Position numbers and translations under genes: made by a program | From: Phocoena phocoena | Lineage: Eukaryota > Chordata > Mammalia > Artiodactyla > Phocoenidae | Length of the DNA: 64,000 nt | Reading direction: 5' to 3' | Assembly (NCBI RefSeq): GCF_963924675.1 | Contig: NC_089238.1 | Coordinates: 47,076,879 to 47,140,878, forward strand | Part shown: piece by piece, positions 1-15,290 of the stretch | Position numbering within the stretch: position 1 is the first letter of the stretch | How the letters are laid out: each line of letters starts with the position of its first letter | The notes under the pieces: model-generated | Databases searched by the model: none | What the model was told of the DNA's origin: nothing | Seen by the model: only the letters and a program-made list of their open reading frames with translations

Positions 1-950
1 CTGGCACATCCAAGGGACAGAAATGTCACAGAGGAGCGAACTCAGGGCTCAGCCCCAAGTTAGCAGAAAGGAGGGGTTCCAAGAACCGAGCTGGTCTCAG
101 GAGCCGGAGGGGCTGCCTGAACAGCTGAGGGGAGAGGTGGGGAGGGGTGGAGGGAGTGGAGGCAGGGAAGGAGCTCAGAGGTGGCTTGGGAGAATGGGAG
201 TGAGGCGAGATGGAGTGTGCCCCTGGCTCCCCTCGCCCAGCCCTTTTCCTAAGGGCCAAGTCCTTGGGGTGAGGGAGATGGGCCTGCACTAGAGGCTCCT
301 GGGACCTGCAGGGGCGTGGAGAGCTTAGAGACTTGTTTCCAGGACTCCAGACACCTGCTAGACCCTGGGAAGTGGGGGGCCCAGAGCTGAGAGCTGCAGG
401 TCCCTGCAGAGGTGAGTGTTGGGCACCACTGCCCCGAGCAGATACTGGTGTCTAAGCTCTGAGGTGTCGGGCGCCCTCTCGTGGGCTTAGGGGGAACAAC
501 TGCCAGGTACCCCGGACAAGGTCCTCTGATCAGGAATCCTGAGGGAGGCAGGGGCAGGCCCCAGGGTGGACAGAGCCTGAGGTTGAGGCAAAAAAGCTGG
601 TAGTATAATACATCACACTGTGGAGAGGTGTGGTACCAGGAAAATCACTTCCATTTGCAATGGTTGGTAGCAGCCACTTGAAGGACATGTTCAGAATGTT
701 CTAGAGTACAGTTGGGTCTCAGTGGGGCAGTCTGTGGTAAGTGATGATGGACATGGGCAAGTCCTTAGGCCCTGGGGCTCTGAGAGGCAGAGCAGCTGCC
801 CCTCCTCAGGCTGCAGCAAGTCAGAGGGCAGGCCCGGGATGAGGGACGACGACATCACCAGCCAAAGGACAAAGAACTTGGAGGAGTTGGGGCGGGCAGG
901 CACAGGGGTTCATTCACAGGTGCTGCCTGCTTATCTCCAGACAACTGCAT
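1..950. other. Sequence downstream of LDHD, no gene recognised
   Basis: GC-rich sequence beyond the 3' end of LDHD. I see no convincing ORF, splice structure or repeat here; the open frames are short and lack recognisable domains. In human the convergent gene ZNRF1 ends close to this point, so part of its 3' UTR could be present, but nothing in the sequence proves it. Confidence 0.4.
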
Positions 951-962
951 GTGGGGTTCAGG

Positions 963-968
963 TTTATT
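963..968 (-). terminator. LDHD: Candidate LDHD polyadenylation signal AATAAA
   Basis: The plus strand reads tttatt, giving AATAAA on the gene strand about 475 nt after the LDHD stop codon. It is the first canonical hexamer I see downstream of the stop, so the 3' UTR probably runs from 1442 to roughly 945. The exact cleavage site cannot be read. Confidence 0.55.
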
Positions 969-1442
969 TTGGGGGTCTATGAGTGTGGAGCGGAAGGTCC
1001 CTTCCCCCACCAGCAAAGGAGCATTCCTGTCACCAGGCAGATGGAGTTGGGCTATGGGTGCTGGGGCCCCCAGCCTTTGTTCTCCTGCCCTGGCAGTGGG
1101 GAGGCTAAGCTGGAGGGGGGTCGTCCTAGTCTTTGGGGTGACTGACCCACACCACCTTACAGGATGCGTAAGCGAGCAGAGAGGAAGCAGCTTCACCAGG
1201 AATGACCCTGAGCCATTTACTGGACCAAAGGCTCCTGAGGCCAGCAAGAGGGCCAGGGAGAAGACGGCCGACCAGGCTTCTTCCTCCTCTCTCTGGCCTC
1301 GGCTTGGATGAAAGGGCTAGCGGGCTGGCGAAGACCCCTGCAGGGTCTAGGCAAAGACAGAGCTGTTCCATGGCAGGAAAACAGTTTCCGGAACGGGAGG
1401 TGCCACTCTCTGAGGGCTTGTGGGCCAGGTGCTCCGAGCCCC

Positions 1443-5061
<3,619 letters not shown>

Positions 5062-5160
5062 AGCTGGGCAACAGCCGGTGACCACCCCAGCCTATTGGTT
5101 GTGCTGGGGGCAGGGCTGCTTAAGGTGGCACGGCCTTAAGGTGGCCCTGCCAGCCCTCGC
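5062..5160 (-). promoter_or_regulatory. LDHD: LDHD proximal promoter / 5' UTR with inverted CCAAT box
   Basis: Immediately upstream of the LDHD ATG the plus strand has 'cctattggttg', i.e. a CCAAT box on the gene strand at 5094-5098, about 33 nt before the start codon, within GC-rich sequence. There is no clear TATA box. The transcription start is not determinable; the CCAAT box being so close suggests a short 5' UTR or a start slightly downstream. Confidence 0.4.
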
Positions 5161-6220
5161 TGAGTCAGTACTTCTTAAAGGAGAGGTGAGGCTTACTGAG
5201 CGCAAAGGGAAACAGAACAGCCGCCACTTCCTGGCTTAAGACTATGCAGTGGCTTCTTGTGGTCCGAATACCCAGAGCTCCAGCAAGGCTCAGGGGCTTG
5301 GGACACACCCTTGATCTTTCTCACCCTGCAAATCCCAGCTCCGGTGTCACAGTTAGGGTAGGCCTTGATTGGGACTATGAGGAGGAAAGCACAGGGAGGC
5401 TCTTGGGGGTTAGGATTGGGTAGGGCAGTAAGGCAAGCCAGGAAGACTTCCTGGAAGAGGAGTGCTAAGGATGAGCAGCAGTTTGCCAGATAAGCGAAGG
5501 AAAAGACTGTCGCATCCCTTTGTCTCCACTCTCCCACTGGGCATATCCCAGGATCGAGGGGAGTGATGTGGCTGCTGCTCTTGAAAGCATTCCAAGCTCT
5601 GTTTTCCTCCCACAGCAAATTTGAAGAAGCGTGTTGCTAACATTACTGAGATAAAGCTATTTCTGGCTTTGTTTTTCTTCCCAGTCAAACCAGGAATACA
5701 AACTCCTACTTGGGTCCTTCTCCCCAACCACATTTGAATGAGCCCACATTTCCATTCTCAGTGTGTTGCTTAACTGGCTTATCTCGAAAAACATCTCTTT
5801 TACAGTTGGTTAGTTCAAATCAAGATCCAGGGAAAGTCCACACAATGTATTTGGTTAATGTGTCTCATAAGCGTCTTAATCTAGAACAGTTTCCCCCTCC
5901 CCCATTCTTCCATGACATTTATTTGTTAAAGAAACTGGGTCACTTGTTCTGTAGAATTTTCCACATTCTGTTTTTGGATGATTGTATCCTTGTGAGATTC
6001 TGTACTTCTTGTAAACTGTTACATCTAGCTGTGGTACTAATACACTTGCTGAACTGATAGCAATGTTCTGTATCTGTGCTTTCCAATATGGTAGCCGTTA
6101 GCCACATGTAGCTGTTGGTACTAGAGGTATCTATGGATGGAGGAGAGATGCCAGGTAGAGTTTTGTGGCAAACCCTAAAAAGAAGAGCCATGATAGAGAT
6201 TCCTAAGGTTCTGGAGCAGG
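5160..6220. other. LDHD upstream sequence, no gene seen
   Basis: Ordinary intergenic sequence between the LDHD promoter and the ERV remnant. No exon, RNA gene or recognisable repeat could be supported. Confidence 0.35.
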
Positions 6221-6229
6221 GTCATGACA

Positions 6230-7560
6230 TCTGCAACAGAGACCTACACACTATACAAAAAAACTGCCCCGGCCTACTGCTGGGTCCTGGTTAAGATGGT
6301 GAGTGTGACCACAAGATACCATTGAGTGATCATGTGGCCAGAGCTGGCTGTCATGACCTGTCTTCTATCAGACCAAGTCATAAAGTCAGGCAGGTCCAAA
6401 ACAAAAAGGGGGACAAGAAAATTGGGCACAAGCAGAGCCAGAGGACAAAGTCAGCTGCATGAATAGGTGGCGCAGACCCCCATGTCACCCACCATTGCTT
6501 GGCCAGTACCTTTCCCTCAGCTCACACCTACAGCTGTATGGGGGAACTCTTATGACCAGCTGATGGAGGAGGAAAAAGTTCAAGCTTGATTCGTGAATGG
6601 ATTGGCTCAATATGAGGGTTTGAGCTGAAGACGGACTGCTGTACTACAGCCCCACCTGGGAGTAACCCTGAGATCCTCCCGATTGGCAGACCTCCAGGTC
6701 ATGCACCTAGTCATCCCCTTTTGTAGAAAGAAAAGGGGTCCGATAGAAGAATATATATGGGCCCATGGGCAATGGTGAATGGCTTGGCCGGTTGGTCAGG
6801 GGCCTATGAGGAGATTGGAACATCAGGGTCAAGGAGGTTTGGAGAAGAGGCACATAGATGGATCTTGAGGACCAGACACAAAGTGAGGTCTTTATAGCAC
6901 ATGTATCATATGTTAACGCCCACCAGAGAGCATCTACCATGGAAGAGACTAAACCAAGTAAACAGCGTGATTCAGCCAGCAGTCATCAGCCAGCCACTGT
7001 GAAAGACCCCCCCAGCGCTGGCACAATGGCAGTAGGGGAGAGGCCAGTAACAGGTCCACCGGCATGGACACCCACTCACTAAGGCTGACCTAGCTACTGC
7101 CACTGCTGAGTGTTCCCCCTACAGCGACACTGAATCTGCCACATGGCACCATTCCTCAGGGAGACCAGCCAGCCACTTGGTGACAAGTTGACCACGTCAG
7201 ACCCTTGCCACTCTGGAAAGGGAGCAATTTATCTTGACTGAAATCAGTGCAGTACACATTATGCGTATGGGTTAGCCTCTCCCGCCTGCATGGCCTCAGC
7301 CAGCACCAGCATCTGAAGGCTCACACAGTGTTTGACCCACCGACCTGGTATATCACATACCATCCCCTCAGGCCAAGTGACCCACTTTTTAGCAAAGGCG
7401 GGCGCAGTAATGGGCAGATGACCATGGGATCCACTAATCCTAATGTCTACCTCCCCATCCTGAGGCCACCGATCTGACAGAGCAATAGAAGGAATGGCCT
7501 TTGGAAGGAACAGCTAACATTCCAGCTCGGAGACACATCAACTCAACCAGAGTGCCCAAA
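6230..7560 (+). mobile_element. Degraded class-I endogenous retrovirus pol remnant
   Basis: Broken plus-strand reading frames show motifs of a gammaretrovirus-like pol near the end of RNase H: VNGLAGWSG encoded around 6772-6800 and the terminal RNase H motif VNAHQRAST around 6912-6940. Frames are interrupted by stops and indels throughout, and no LTR was recognised at either side. It is an old, non-functional fragment lying upstream of LDHD. The exact ERV1 subfamily and outer boundaries are uncertain. Confidence 0.65.
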
Positions 7561-7641
7561 GAGGAAGATATTTTCATATGATTAACAGATAAAGGGTGAG
7601 TATCCAAATTATTTTTACCTTTTTATTTCAAAATCATTTCA

Positions 7642-7849
7642 TTTATTTATTTATTTTTGTTAAAAATATTTATTTATTTTATTTTATTTATTTGACTGCA
7701 CCAGGTCTTAATTGTGGCATGTGGGATCTGTAGTTGAGGCAAACTCATAGTTGCGGCGTGTGAGATCTAGTTCCCTGACCAGGGATCGAACCCAGGTCCC
7801 CTGCATTGGGAGCACGAAGTCTTAGTCACTGGACCACCAGGGAGGTCCC
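7642..7849 (-). mobile_element. CHR-type tRNA-Glu SINE
   Basis: Minus-strand SINE with head 'acctccctggtggtccagtg' and B-box-like 'gggttcgatccctgg'. It is flanked by imperfect copies tcaaaatcattt / tcgaaataattt, consistent with a diverged target-site duplication. The left side is A/T-rich tail (ttatttattt). Confidence 0.85.
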
Positions 7850-8945
7850 TCGAAATAATTTTAGACTTACAGAAAAGCTGCAAAAATAGTACAGAAAGTT
7901 TCTGTATACCCTTCACTTAGTTTTCACTAATGTTTACATTATACATAACCACAGTACAATTATCAAAACTAATTAGTAAAATACTAATTGATACAATTAG
8001 AGAATTGGTACATTACTAAACTGCAAATTTGATTTCACCCGTTCTTCCACTAATGTCCTCTGGTTTTCTGGGGTGTTAATTGTCTTGTCTCCTTCATCTC
8101 CCACAGTCTGTGACAGTTCCTCAGTCTCTCCTTGTCTTTCTGACCTTGACATTTTGAGGAGTATGGATCAGTTACTGTACTGAACGTTCCTCAGTGTGGG
8201 TTGTCTGATGTTCTCTCACGAGTAGATGGAGGCCATGCAGTTTTGGCAAGAATACTACAGAAGTGATGTTCCCTTCTCAGTATATCACATCAGCAGTGTA
8301 AGGGGTCAGTATGTCTTATTACTGATGGCAATAGCCTGGATCATTTAGTTTAGTTCACGTCTGTGGTGTTTCTGCGCTGTGCAGTTAATGAATATACCAG
8401 GGTAGAAAGTTTAAGGCTGCAAATATCCTGTTTCACCTCACTTTCACTCATGATTTGTAGCATCCATTGGTGGATCTTGCCTGCCTTCATTGTTGTCATG
8501 GCATTCTAACAGTGATTTTCTATGTCTCTTATTTCTTCGATATTATTTAGTTAGAATTATTCTCTAAGGAAGAGCCATCCCTTCTGCTTCATTTATTTAC
8601 TTACTGAATCATTTGTACATTACCAATATAGACTCATGGATTTTTTTTTATTCCCTAGGTTATAATCTAATACAATCATTATTTATTTTGTTGTTCAGAT
8701 TATCCCAGCTTTGGTCACTGGGGGCCTCTGTCATATAGGCTTGTCTGCCCTTTAGACTGGCCCTTACCTTTTTATGAGCACCGTCTTACATTGTAGTACC
8801 GTAAGATGCTCCAGGCTCATCTTGTCTTTTCCCTGCCCAGATCAGTAATCAACTGCTTTTCCAAGGAGTTCTGTTCCTTTTAGTCAGGAATAGTTTTTAG
8901 AAACCAAGATTTGGATGCTAGATGTGCTCTTAAAACCCAAAAGGA
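7850..8945 (-). mobile_element. Old L1 3' UTR-like sequence
   Basis: The stretch starting 'ttttagacttacagaaaagctgc' and running to 'aaccaagatttggatgc' resembles, from memory, the antisense 3' UTR of ancient mammalian L1M elements. It is strongly diverged. The younger sense L1 begins directly at its right end. Confidence 0.5.
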
Positions 8946-9099
8946 GGAGTCAAGATGGTGGTGTGGGAAGACGTGGACTTAGCGTCTCCCCACAACTAGG
9001 GCGCCTGCCGGCTGCTGGTGGGGACTCTAACCCCCAAGGAGACAGGAGGAACCCCAGAGTGAACTGGTAGGATGTAGGGGGACCGAGGGGGGAGGAGAA

Positions 9100-9660
9100 C
9101 TGGAGGTCAGACCAGATCGGCACCCCTGAGGCCAGGGAGATCAGGAGAGGCAGGTGGTAGGGACTCTCCAGGAGGCACGGGAGAGGAGCGGAGGGCGATT
9201 GCCCTGCTCACTGGGGCCCGGGGAGCCTGCTGAGCTCCCAAGCTGGTCCCCTGCAATCCAAAGCCCCCTCCAGGCCGTGTGGGTCCTGGGGGCATAGAAG
9301 GGAGTCCAGGGAGATCAGGAAAGACAGGTGGGAGAGGAGTGGAGGGCGATTGCCCCGCCCACTGGGTCACGGAGAGCCTGCTGAGCTCCCAGGCCAATCC
9401 CCTGCCCTCCAAGGCCCATCCAGGCTGCGTGGGTCCTTGGGAGCATAGGAGGGAGGCCGGGGGGGATCAGGAGAGGCAGGCAGGAGGGACCCTCTGGGAG
9501 GAGCAGAAGAGGAGTGGAGGACGATTGCCCTGCCCACTCAAGCCCAGGAAGCCTGCTGGGCTCCCTGGTGAGGTGCCCTGCCCTCTGAGACCAGGGGTGT
9601 GGGGCATGCCTGGGCCCCTACTGTTCCTGGAGCCTAAGCCCCACCACTGACAGCCCCCAG
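9100..9660 (+). repeat. Tandem monomers in L1 5' UTR
   Basis: Three imperfect tandem units share a core around 'gaggRcgattgccc', starting at 9191, 9342 and 9517 (spacings 151 and 175 nt). Each is followed by 'agcctgctgRgctccc' and 'ccctgc'. This looks like a monomer-built L1 promoter as known in mouse, here in a cetartiodactyl L1. Confidence 0.7.
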
Positions 9661-10200
9661 GGTTTTCCAGCCCTGTAGGTCCTGAGCATTGGCCCCGCCC
9701 ACCACCCAAACCTCGCCCTTTCTTAGGCCCCACTCTCCACAGCCAAGGCCTTTCCCCCCTCCTTTTTTTTTTCTTTTCCCTCCTCCTCTTTTTTACTATT
9801 ATGGTACTGACATACCTTGTGGTTATTGATTCATCTATATTTTTACATTCTTTCTAACATATCTGTCAGTTTCCTAGTCTAATTTTATTTTTTACTTTGT
9901 TATTGTTCTCTCTTTTTTTCTTGGGGGGCCACCCCACACAGCTTGTGGGATCTTGATTTGCCAACACGGAGTCGGGGGGAAGCTACTGCAGTGGGAGCTC
10001 CGAGTCCAAACCATTGCACTAACAGAGAACCTCAGACCCCTGTGAATATTCATTGGAGTGAGGTCTCACAGAGTTCCTCATCTCAGCACCAAGACCCAGC
10101 TCTACCCAATAGCCTACAAACTCCAGTGTTGGAAGCCTCAGGCCAAACAACCCATAAAACAGGAACACAATCCCCCTCATAAAAAAAAAAAAAAAAAAAA

Positions 10201-11073
10201 ATGAGACTGCAAAAAAATACGTCACAGATGAAGGAACAAGGTAAAAACCTAGAAGGCCAAATAAATGAAGAGGAAATAGGCAATCTACCTGAAAAAGAAT
10301 TCAGAGTAATGATAGTAAAGATGATCCAGAATCTCGGAAATAGAATGGAAGCATGGATTGAGAAAATACAAGAAATGTTTAACAAAGATCTAGAAGAACT
10401 AAAGAACAAACAAACAGAGATGAACAACACAATAACTGAAATGAAAGCTACACTGGGTGGAATCAATAACAGAATAATGAAGGCAGAAGAATGAATACGT
10501 GAGATGGAAGACGAAATGGTGGAAATAACTGCCGAGGAGCAGAATAAAGAAAAAAGAATGGAAGACAGTCTCAGAGACCTCTGGGACAACACTAAATGCA
10601 CCAACATTCGAATTATAGGGGTCCCAGAAGAAGAAGAGAAAAAGAAAGGGTCTGAGAAAATATTTGAAGAGATTATAGTGGAAAACTTCCCTAACATGGG
10701 AAAGGAAATAGTCACCCAAGTACAGGAAGCACAGAGAGTCCCATACAGGATAAACCCTAGGAAAAACACACCAAGACACATATATATCAAACTAACAAAA
10801 ATTAAATACCAAGAAAAAATATTAAAAGCAGCAAGGGAAAAACAAAAAATAGCATACAAAGGAATCCCCATAAGGTTATCAGCTGATGTTTCAGTGGAAG
10901 CTCTGCAAGCCAGAAGGGAGTGGCAGGATATACTTAAAGTGCTGAAAGAGAAAAACCTACAACCAAGATTACTCTACCCAGCAAGGATCTCATTCAGATT
11001 CAATAGAGAAGTCAAAAGCTTTTCAGACAAACAAAAGCTAAGAGAATTCAGCACCACCAAACCAGCTTTATAA
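10201..11073 (+). pseudogene. L1 ORF1 (RNA-binding chaperone), one stop
   Basis: Encodes an L1 ORF1p: lysine/glutamate-rich coiled-coil N-terminus, then the RRM-like part (NIRIIGVPEEEE) and the C-terminal domain (ARREWQDILKVLKEKNLQPRLLYPA), ending TTKPAL. A single in-frame TGA at 10492-10494 splits it into 97 and about 190 codons; the site fits a CGA-to-TGA change at a CpG. Otherwise the frame is continuous. The protein would coat L1 RNA as a trimer. Confidence 0.88.
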
Positions 11074-11155
11074 CAAATGCTAAAGAAACTTCTCTAGGCA
11101 GGAAACACAAGAGAAGAAAAAGACCCACAAAAACAAACCCAAAACAATTAAGAAA

Positions 11156-14100
11156 ATGGTAATAGGAACATACATATCGATAATAACCTTGAATGTAAAT
11201 GGATTAAATGCCCCAAGCAAAACACACAGACTGGCTGAATACATACAAAAACAAGACTCATATATATGCTGTCTACAAGAGACCCACTTCAGACCTAGGG
11301 ACACATACAGACTGAAAGTGAAGGGATGGAAAAAGATATTCCATGCAAATGGAAATCAAAAGAAAGCTGGAGTAGCAATACTCGTCTCAGATAAAAGAGA
11401 CGTTAAAATAAAGACTGTTGCAAGAGATAAAGAGGGACACTACATAATGATCAAAGGATCAATCCAAGAAGAAGAGGTAACAATTATGAATGTTTATGCA
11501 CCCAACAGAGGAGCACCTCAATACATAAAGCAACTGCTAACAACCATGAAAGGAGAAATCGACAGCAACACAATGATAGTAGGGGACTTTAACACCCCAC
11601 TTACACCAATGGACAGATCATCCAAACAGAAAATAAATAAGAAAACACAGCTTTAAATGACATGATAGACCAGATAGATCTAGTTGATATTTATGGAACA
11701 TTCCACCCAAAAGTGGCAGAATACACTTTCTTCTCAAGTGCACATGGAACATTCTCCAGGATAGATCACATCTTGGATCACAAATCAAGCCTCGGAAAAT
11801 TTAAGAAAATTGAAATTGTATCAAGCATCTTTTCTGACCACTACACTATGAAATTGGAAATCAATTACAGGAAAAAAAACCTGTAAAAAACACACATACA
11901 TGGAAGCTAAACAATGCACTACTAAATAATCAAGAAATCACTGATGAAATCAAAGAAGAAAAAAAATACATAGAAACAAATGACAATGAAAACACAATGA
12001 CGTAAAACCTATGGGACACAGCAAAAGCAGTTCTAAGAGGGAAGTTTATAGCAATTCAATCTCACCTCAAGAAACAAGAAAAATCTCAAATAAACAATCT
12101 AACCCTACACTTAAAACAACTAGAGAAAGAAGAACAAAGAAACCCCGAAGTCAGTAAAAGGAAAGAAATCATAAAGATCAGAGCAGAAATAAATAGAAAC
12201 GAAGAAATCAATAGCAAAGAACAATAAAACTAAAAGCTGGTTCTTTGAGAAGATAAACAAAATTGATAAACCCTTAGCCAGACTCATCAAGAAAAAAAGG
12301 GAGAGGACGCAAATCAGTAAAATTAGAAATGAAAAAGTAGAAATCACAACCAACACTGCAGAAATACAAAGGATTATAAGAGACTATTACGAACAGCTAT
12401 ATGCCAATAAAATGGACAACCACAAAGAAATGGACAAATTCTTGTACAATTTTCCAGACTGAACCAGGAAGAATTAGAAAATATAAACAGACCTATCACA
12501 AGTAATGAAATTGAAACCGTAATTAAACATTCTCCAACAAACAAAAGTCCAGGACCAGATGGCTTCACAGGCGAATTCTATCAAACATTTAGAGAAGAGC
12601 TAACACGAATCCTTCTCAAACTCTTCCAAAATATTGCCGAGGGAGAAATACTCCCATATTCATTCTACAAAGCCACCATCACCCTGACACCTAAACCAGA
12701 AAAAAAATCACAAAAAAAGAAAATTATAGACCAATATCACTGATGAACAGAGATGCAAAATCCTGAACAAAATACTAGCAACAGAATCCAACAGCACACT
12801 AAAAGGATCATACACCGTGATCAAGTGGTATTTATCCCAGGGATTCAAGAATTCTTCAGTATACGCAAATCAATCAATGTGATACACCACATTAACAAAT
12901 TAAGGATAAAAACCATATGATCATCTCAATAGTTGCAGAAAAAGCTTTGGACAAAATTCAACACCCATCTATGATAAAACCTCTCCAGAAAATGGGCATA
13001 GTGGGAACCTACCTCAACATAATAAAAGCCATATATGACAAACCCACAGCAAGCATCATACTCAATGGTGAAAAACTGAAAGCATTTCCACTAGGATCAG
13101 GAACAAGACAAGGATGTCCACTCTTGCCACTCTTATTCAACATAGTTTTGGAAGTCCTAACCACAGCAGTCAGAGAAAAAGAAATAAAAGGAATACAAAT
13201 TGGAAAAGAAGAAGTAAAACTGTCACTCTTTGCCGATGACATGATACTATACATAGAAAATCCTAAAGTTGCCACCAGAAAACTAGAATTAATCAATGAA
13301 TTTGGTAAGGTTGCAGTATACAAAATTAATGCACAGAAATCTCTGGCATTCCTATACACCAACAACGAAAATCAGAAAGAGAAATTAAGGAAACACTCCC
13401 ATTTACCATTGCAACAAAAAGAATAAAATACCTAGGAGTAAACCTGCCTAAGGAGGTGAAAGACTTGTATTCAGAAAACTATAAAACACTGAGGAAAGAA
13501 ATCAAAGATGACATAAACAGATGGAGAAATATACCATGTTCTTGGATTGGAAGAATCAATATTGTGAAAATGACTATACTGCCCAAAGCAATCTACAGAT
13601 TCAATGCAATCCCCATCAAACTACCAATGGCATTCTTCACAGAATTAGAACAGAAAAATCTTACAATTCATATGGAAAGACCCGAATAGCCAAAGCAATC
13701 TTGAGAACGAAAAATGGAGTTGGAGGAATCAGGCTCCCTGACTTCAAACTATACCACAAAGCTACAGTAATCAAGACAGTATGGTACTGGCACAAAAACA
13801 GAAATATAGAACAATGGAACAGGATAAAATGCCCAGAGATAAACCCATGCACAAATGGGCACCTAATTTATGACAAAGGGGGCAAGAATATACAATGGAG
13901 AAAAGACAGCCTCTTCAATAAGTGATGCTGGGAAAACTGGACAGCTACATGTAAAAGAATGAAATTAGAACACTCCCTAACACCATACACAAAAATAAAC
14001 TCCAAATGGATTAAAGACCTAAATGTAAGACCAGACACTATAAAACTTTTAGGGAAAAACACTCTTTGACATAAACCACAGCAAGATCTTTTTTGACCCA

Positions 14101-14923
14101 CCTCCTAGAGTAACAGAAATAAAAACAAAAATAAAGAAATGGGACTTAATTAAGCTTTTGCACAGCAAAGGTAACTATAAACAAGACAAAAAGACAACCC
14201 TCAGAATGGGAGAAAATATTTGCAAACGAAACAACAGACAAAGGATTAATCTCCAAAATATACAAACAGCTCATGGAGCTCAATATCATAAAAACAAACA
14301 ATCCAGTTAAAAAATGGGCAGAAGACCTAAATAGACATTTCACCAAAGAAGACATACAGTTGGCCAAGAGGCACATGAAAAGATACTCAACATCACTAAT
14401 TATTAGAGAAATACAAATCAAAACTACAATGAGGTATAACCTCACACTGGTCATAATGGCCATTATCAAAAGAGCTAGAAACAATAAATGCTGGAAAGGG
14501 TGTGATGAAAAGGGAACCCTCCTACACTGTTGGTAGGAATGTAAACTGATACAACCACTAGGGAAAACAGTATGGGGGTTCCTTAAAAAACTAAAAATAG
14601 AACTACAATATGACCCAGCAATCTCACTACTGGGCATATACCCTGAGAAAACCATAATTTAAAAAGAGACATGCACCACAATGTTCATTGCAGCACTATT
14701 TACATTAGCCAGGACATGGAACCAACCTAAATGTCCATCGACAGATAAATGGATAAATAAGATGTGGCACATATATGCAATGGAATATTACTCAGCCATA
14801 AAAAGAAATGAAATTGAGTTATTTGTAGTAAGGTGAATGGACCTAGAGTCTGTCATACCGAATGAAGTAAGTCAGAAAGAGAAAAACAAATACCGTATGC
14901 TAACGCATATATATGGAATCTAA
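11156..14923 (+). pseudogene. L1 ORF2 (endonuclease-reverse transcriptase), broken
   Basis: Starts MVIGTYISIITLNVNGLN (apurinic-type endonuclease N-terminus, residues 'TLNVNGLN', 'CCLQETH', 'VGDFNTPL'), contains the reverse transcriptase core with catalytic FADD (bases 13228-13241) and ends MLTHIYGI at a TAA. The first break, near 11650, is one missing base compared with the sister copies (caagcttt read as cagcttt), truncating the endonuclease at 166 codons. Further shifts and stops occur near 11884 and in the RT and C-terminal parts. It cannot make a full protein. Confidence 0.9.
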
Positions 14924-15290
14924 AAAAAAAGAAAAAAAATCGTACTGATGAACCTAGTTGCAGGGCAGGAATAAAGAGGTAGACATAGAGAATGGACTTG
15001 ATGACATGGGGTGGGAGGGCGAAGCTGGGGCGAAGTGAGAGTAGCATCGACATATATACACTACCGAATGTAAAATAGTTGGCTGGTGAGAAGCAGCTGC
15101 ATAGCACAGGGAGATCGGCTCAGTGCTTTGCGATGACCAAGAGGGGTGGGATAGGGAGGATGGGAGGGAGGCTCAAGAGAGAGGGGATATGAGGACATGT
15201 ATATGCATATGACTGATTCGCTTTGTTGTGCAACAGAAACTAACACGGTTTTGTGAAGCAATTATACTCCAATAAAGATCTATTAAAAAA

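Larger units (their letters stand above)
8946..15290 (+). mobile_element. Near-complete sense L1 retrotransposon
   Basis: Begins with the L1-like 5' terminus 'ggaggagtcaagatggtg', has a GC-rich 5' UTR with tandem monomers (about 9.1-9.66 kb), a poly(A) stretch before ORF1, ORF1, a short spacer, ORF2 and an A-rich 3' end after 'caataaagatctatt'. Total length about 6.3 kb. The coding regions carry a few stops and indels, so it is now non-autonomous, but the low damage implies a fairly recent insertion. It is nearly the same structure as the antisense copy at 43.1-49.9 kb. Confidence 0.93.

Noticed and set aside
10083..10871. 262-codon minus-strand frame opposite L1 ORF1
   Set aside because: Phe/Ser/Leu-rich complement of the Lys/Glu-rich ORF1; a codon-bias shadow.
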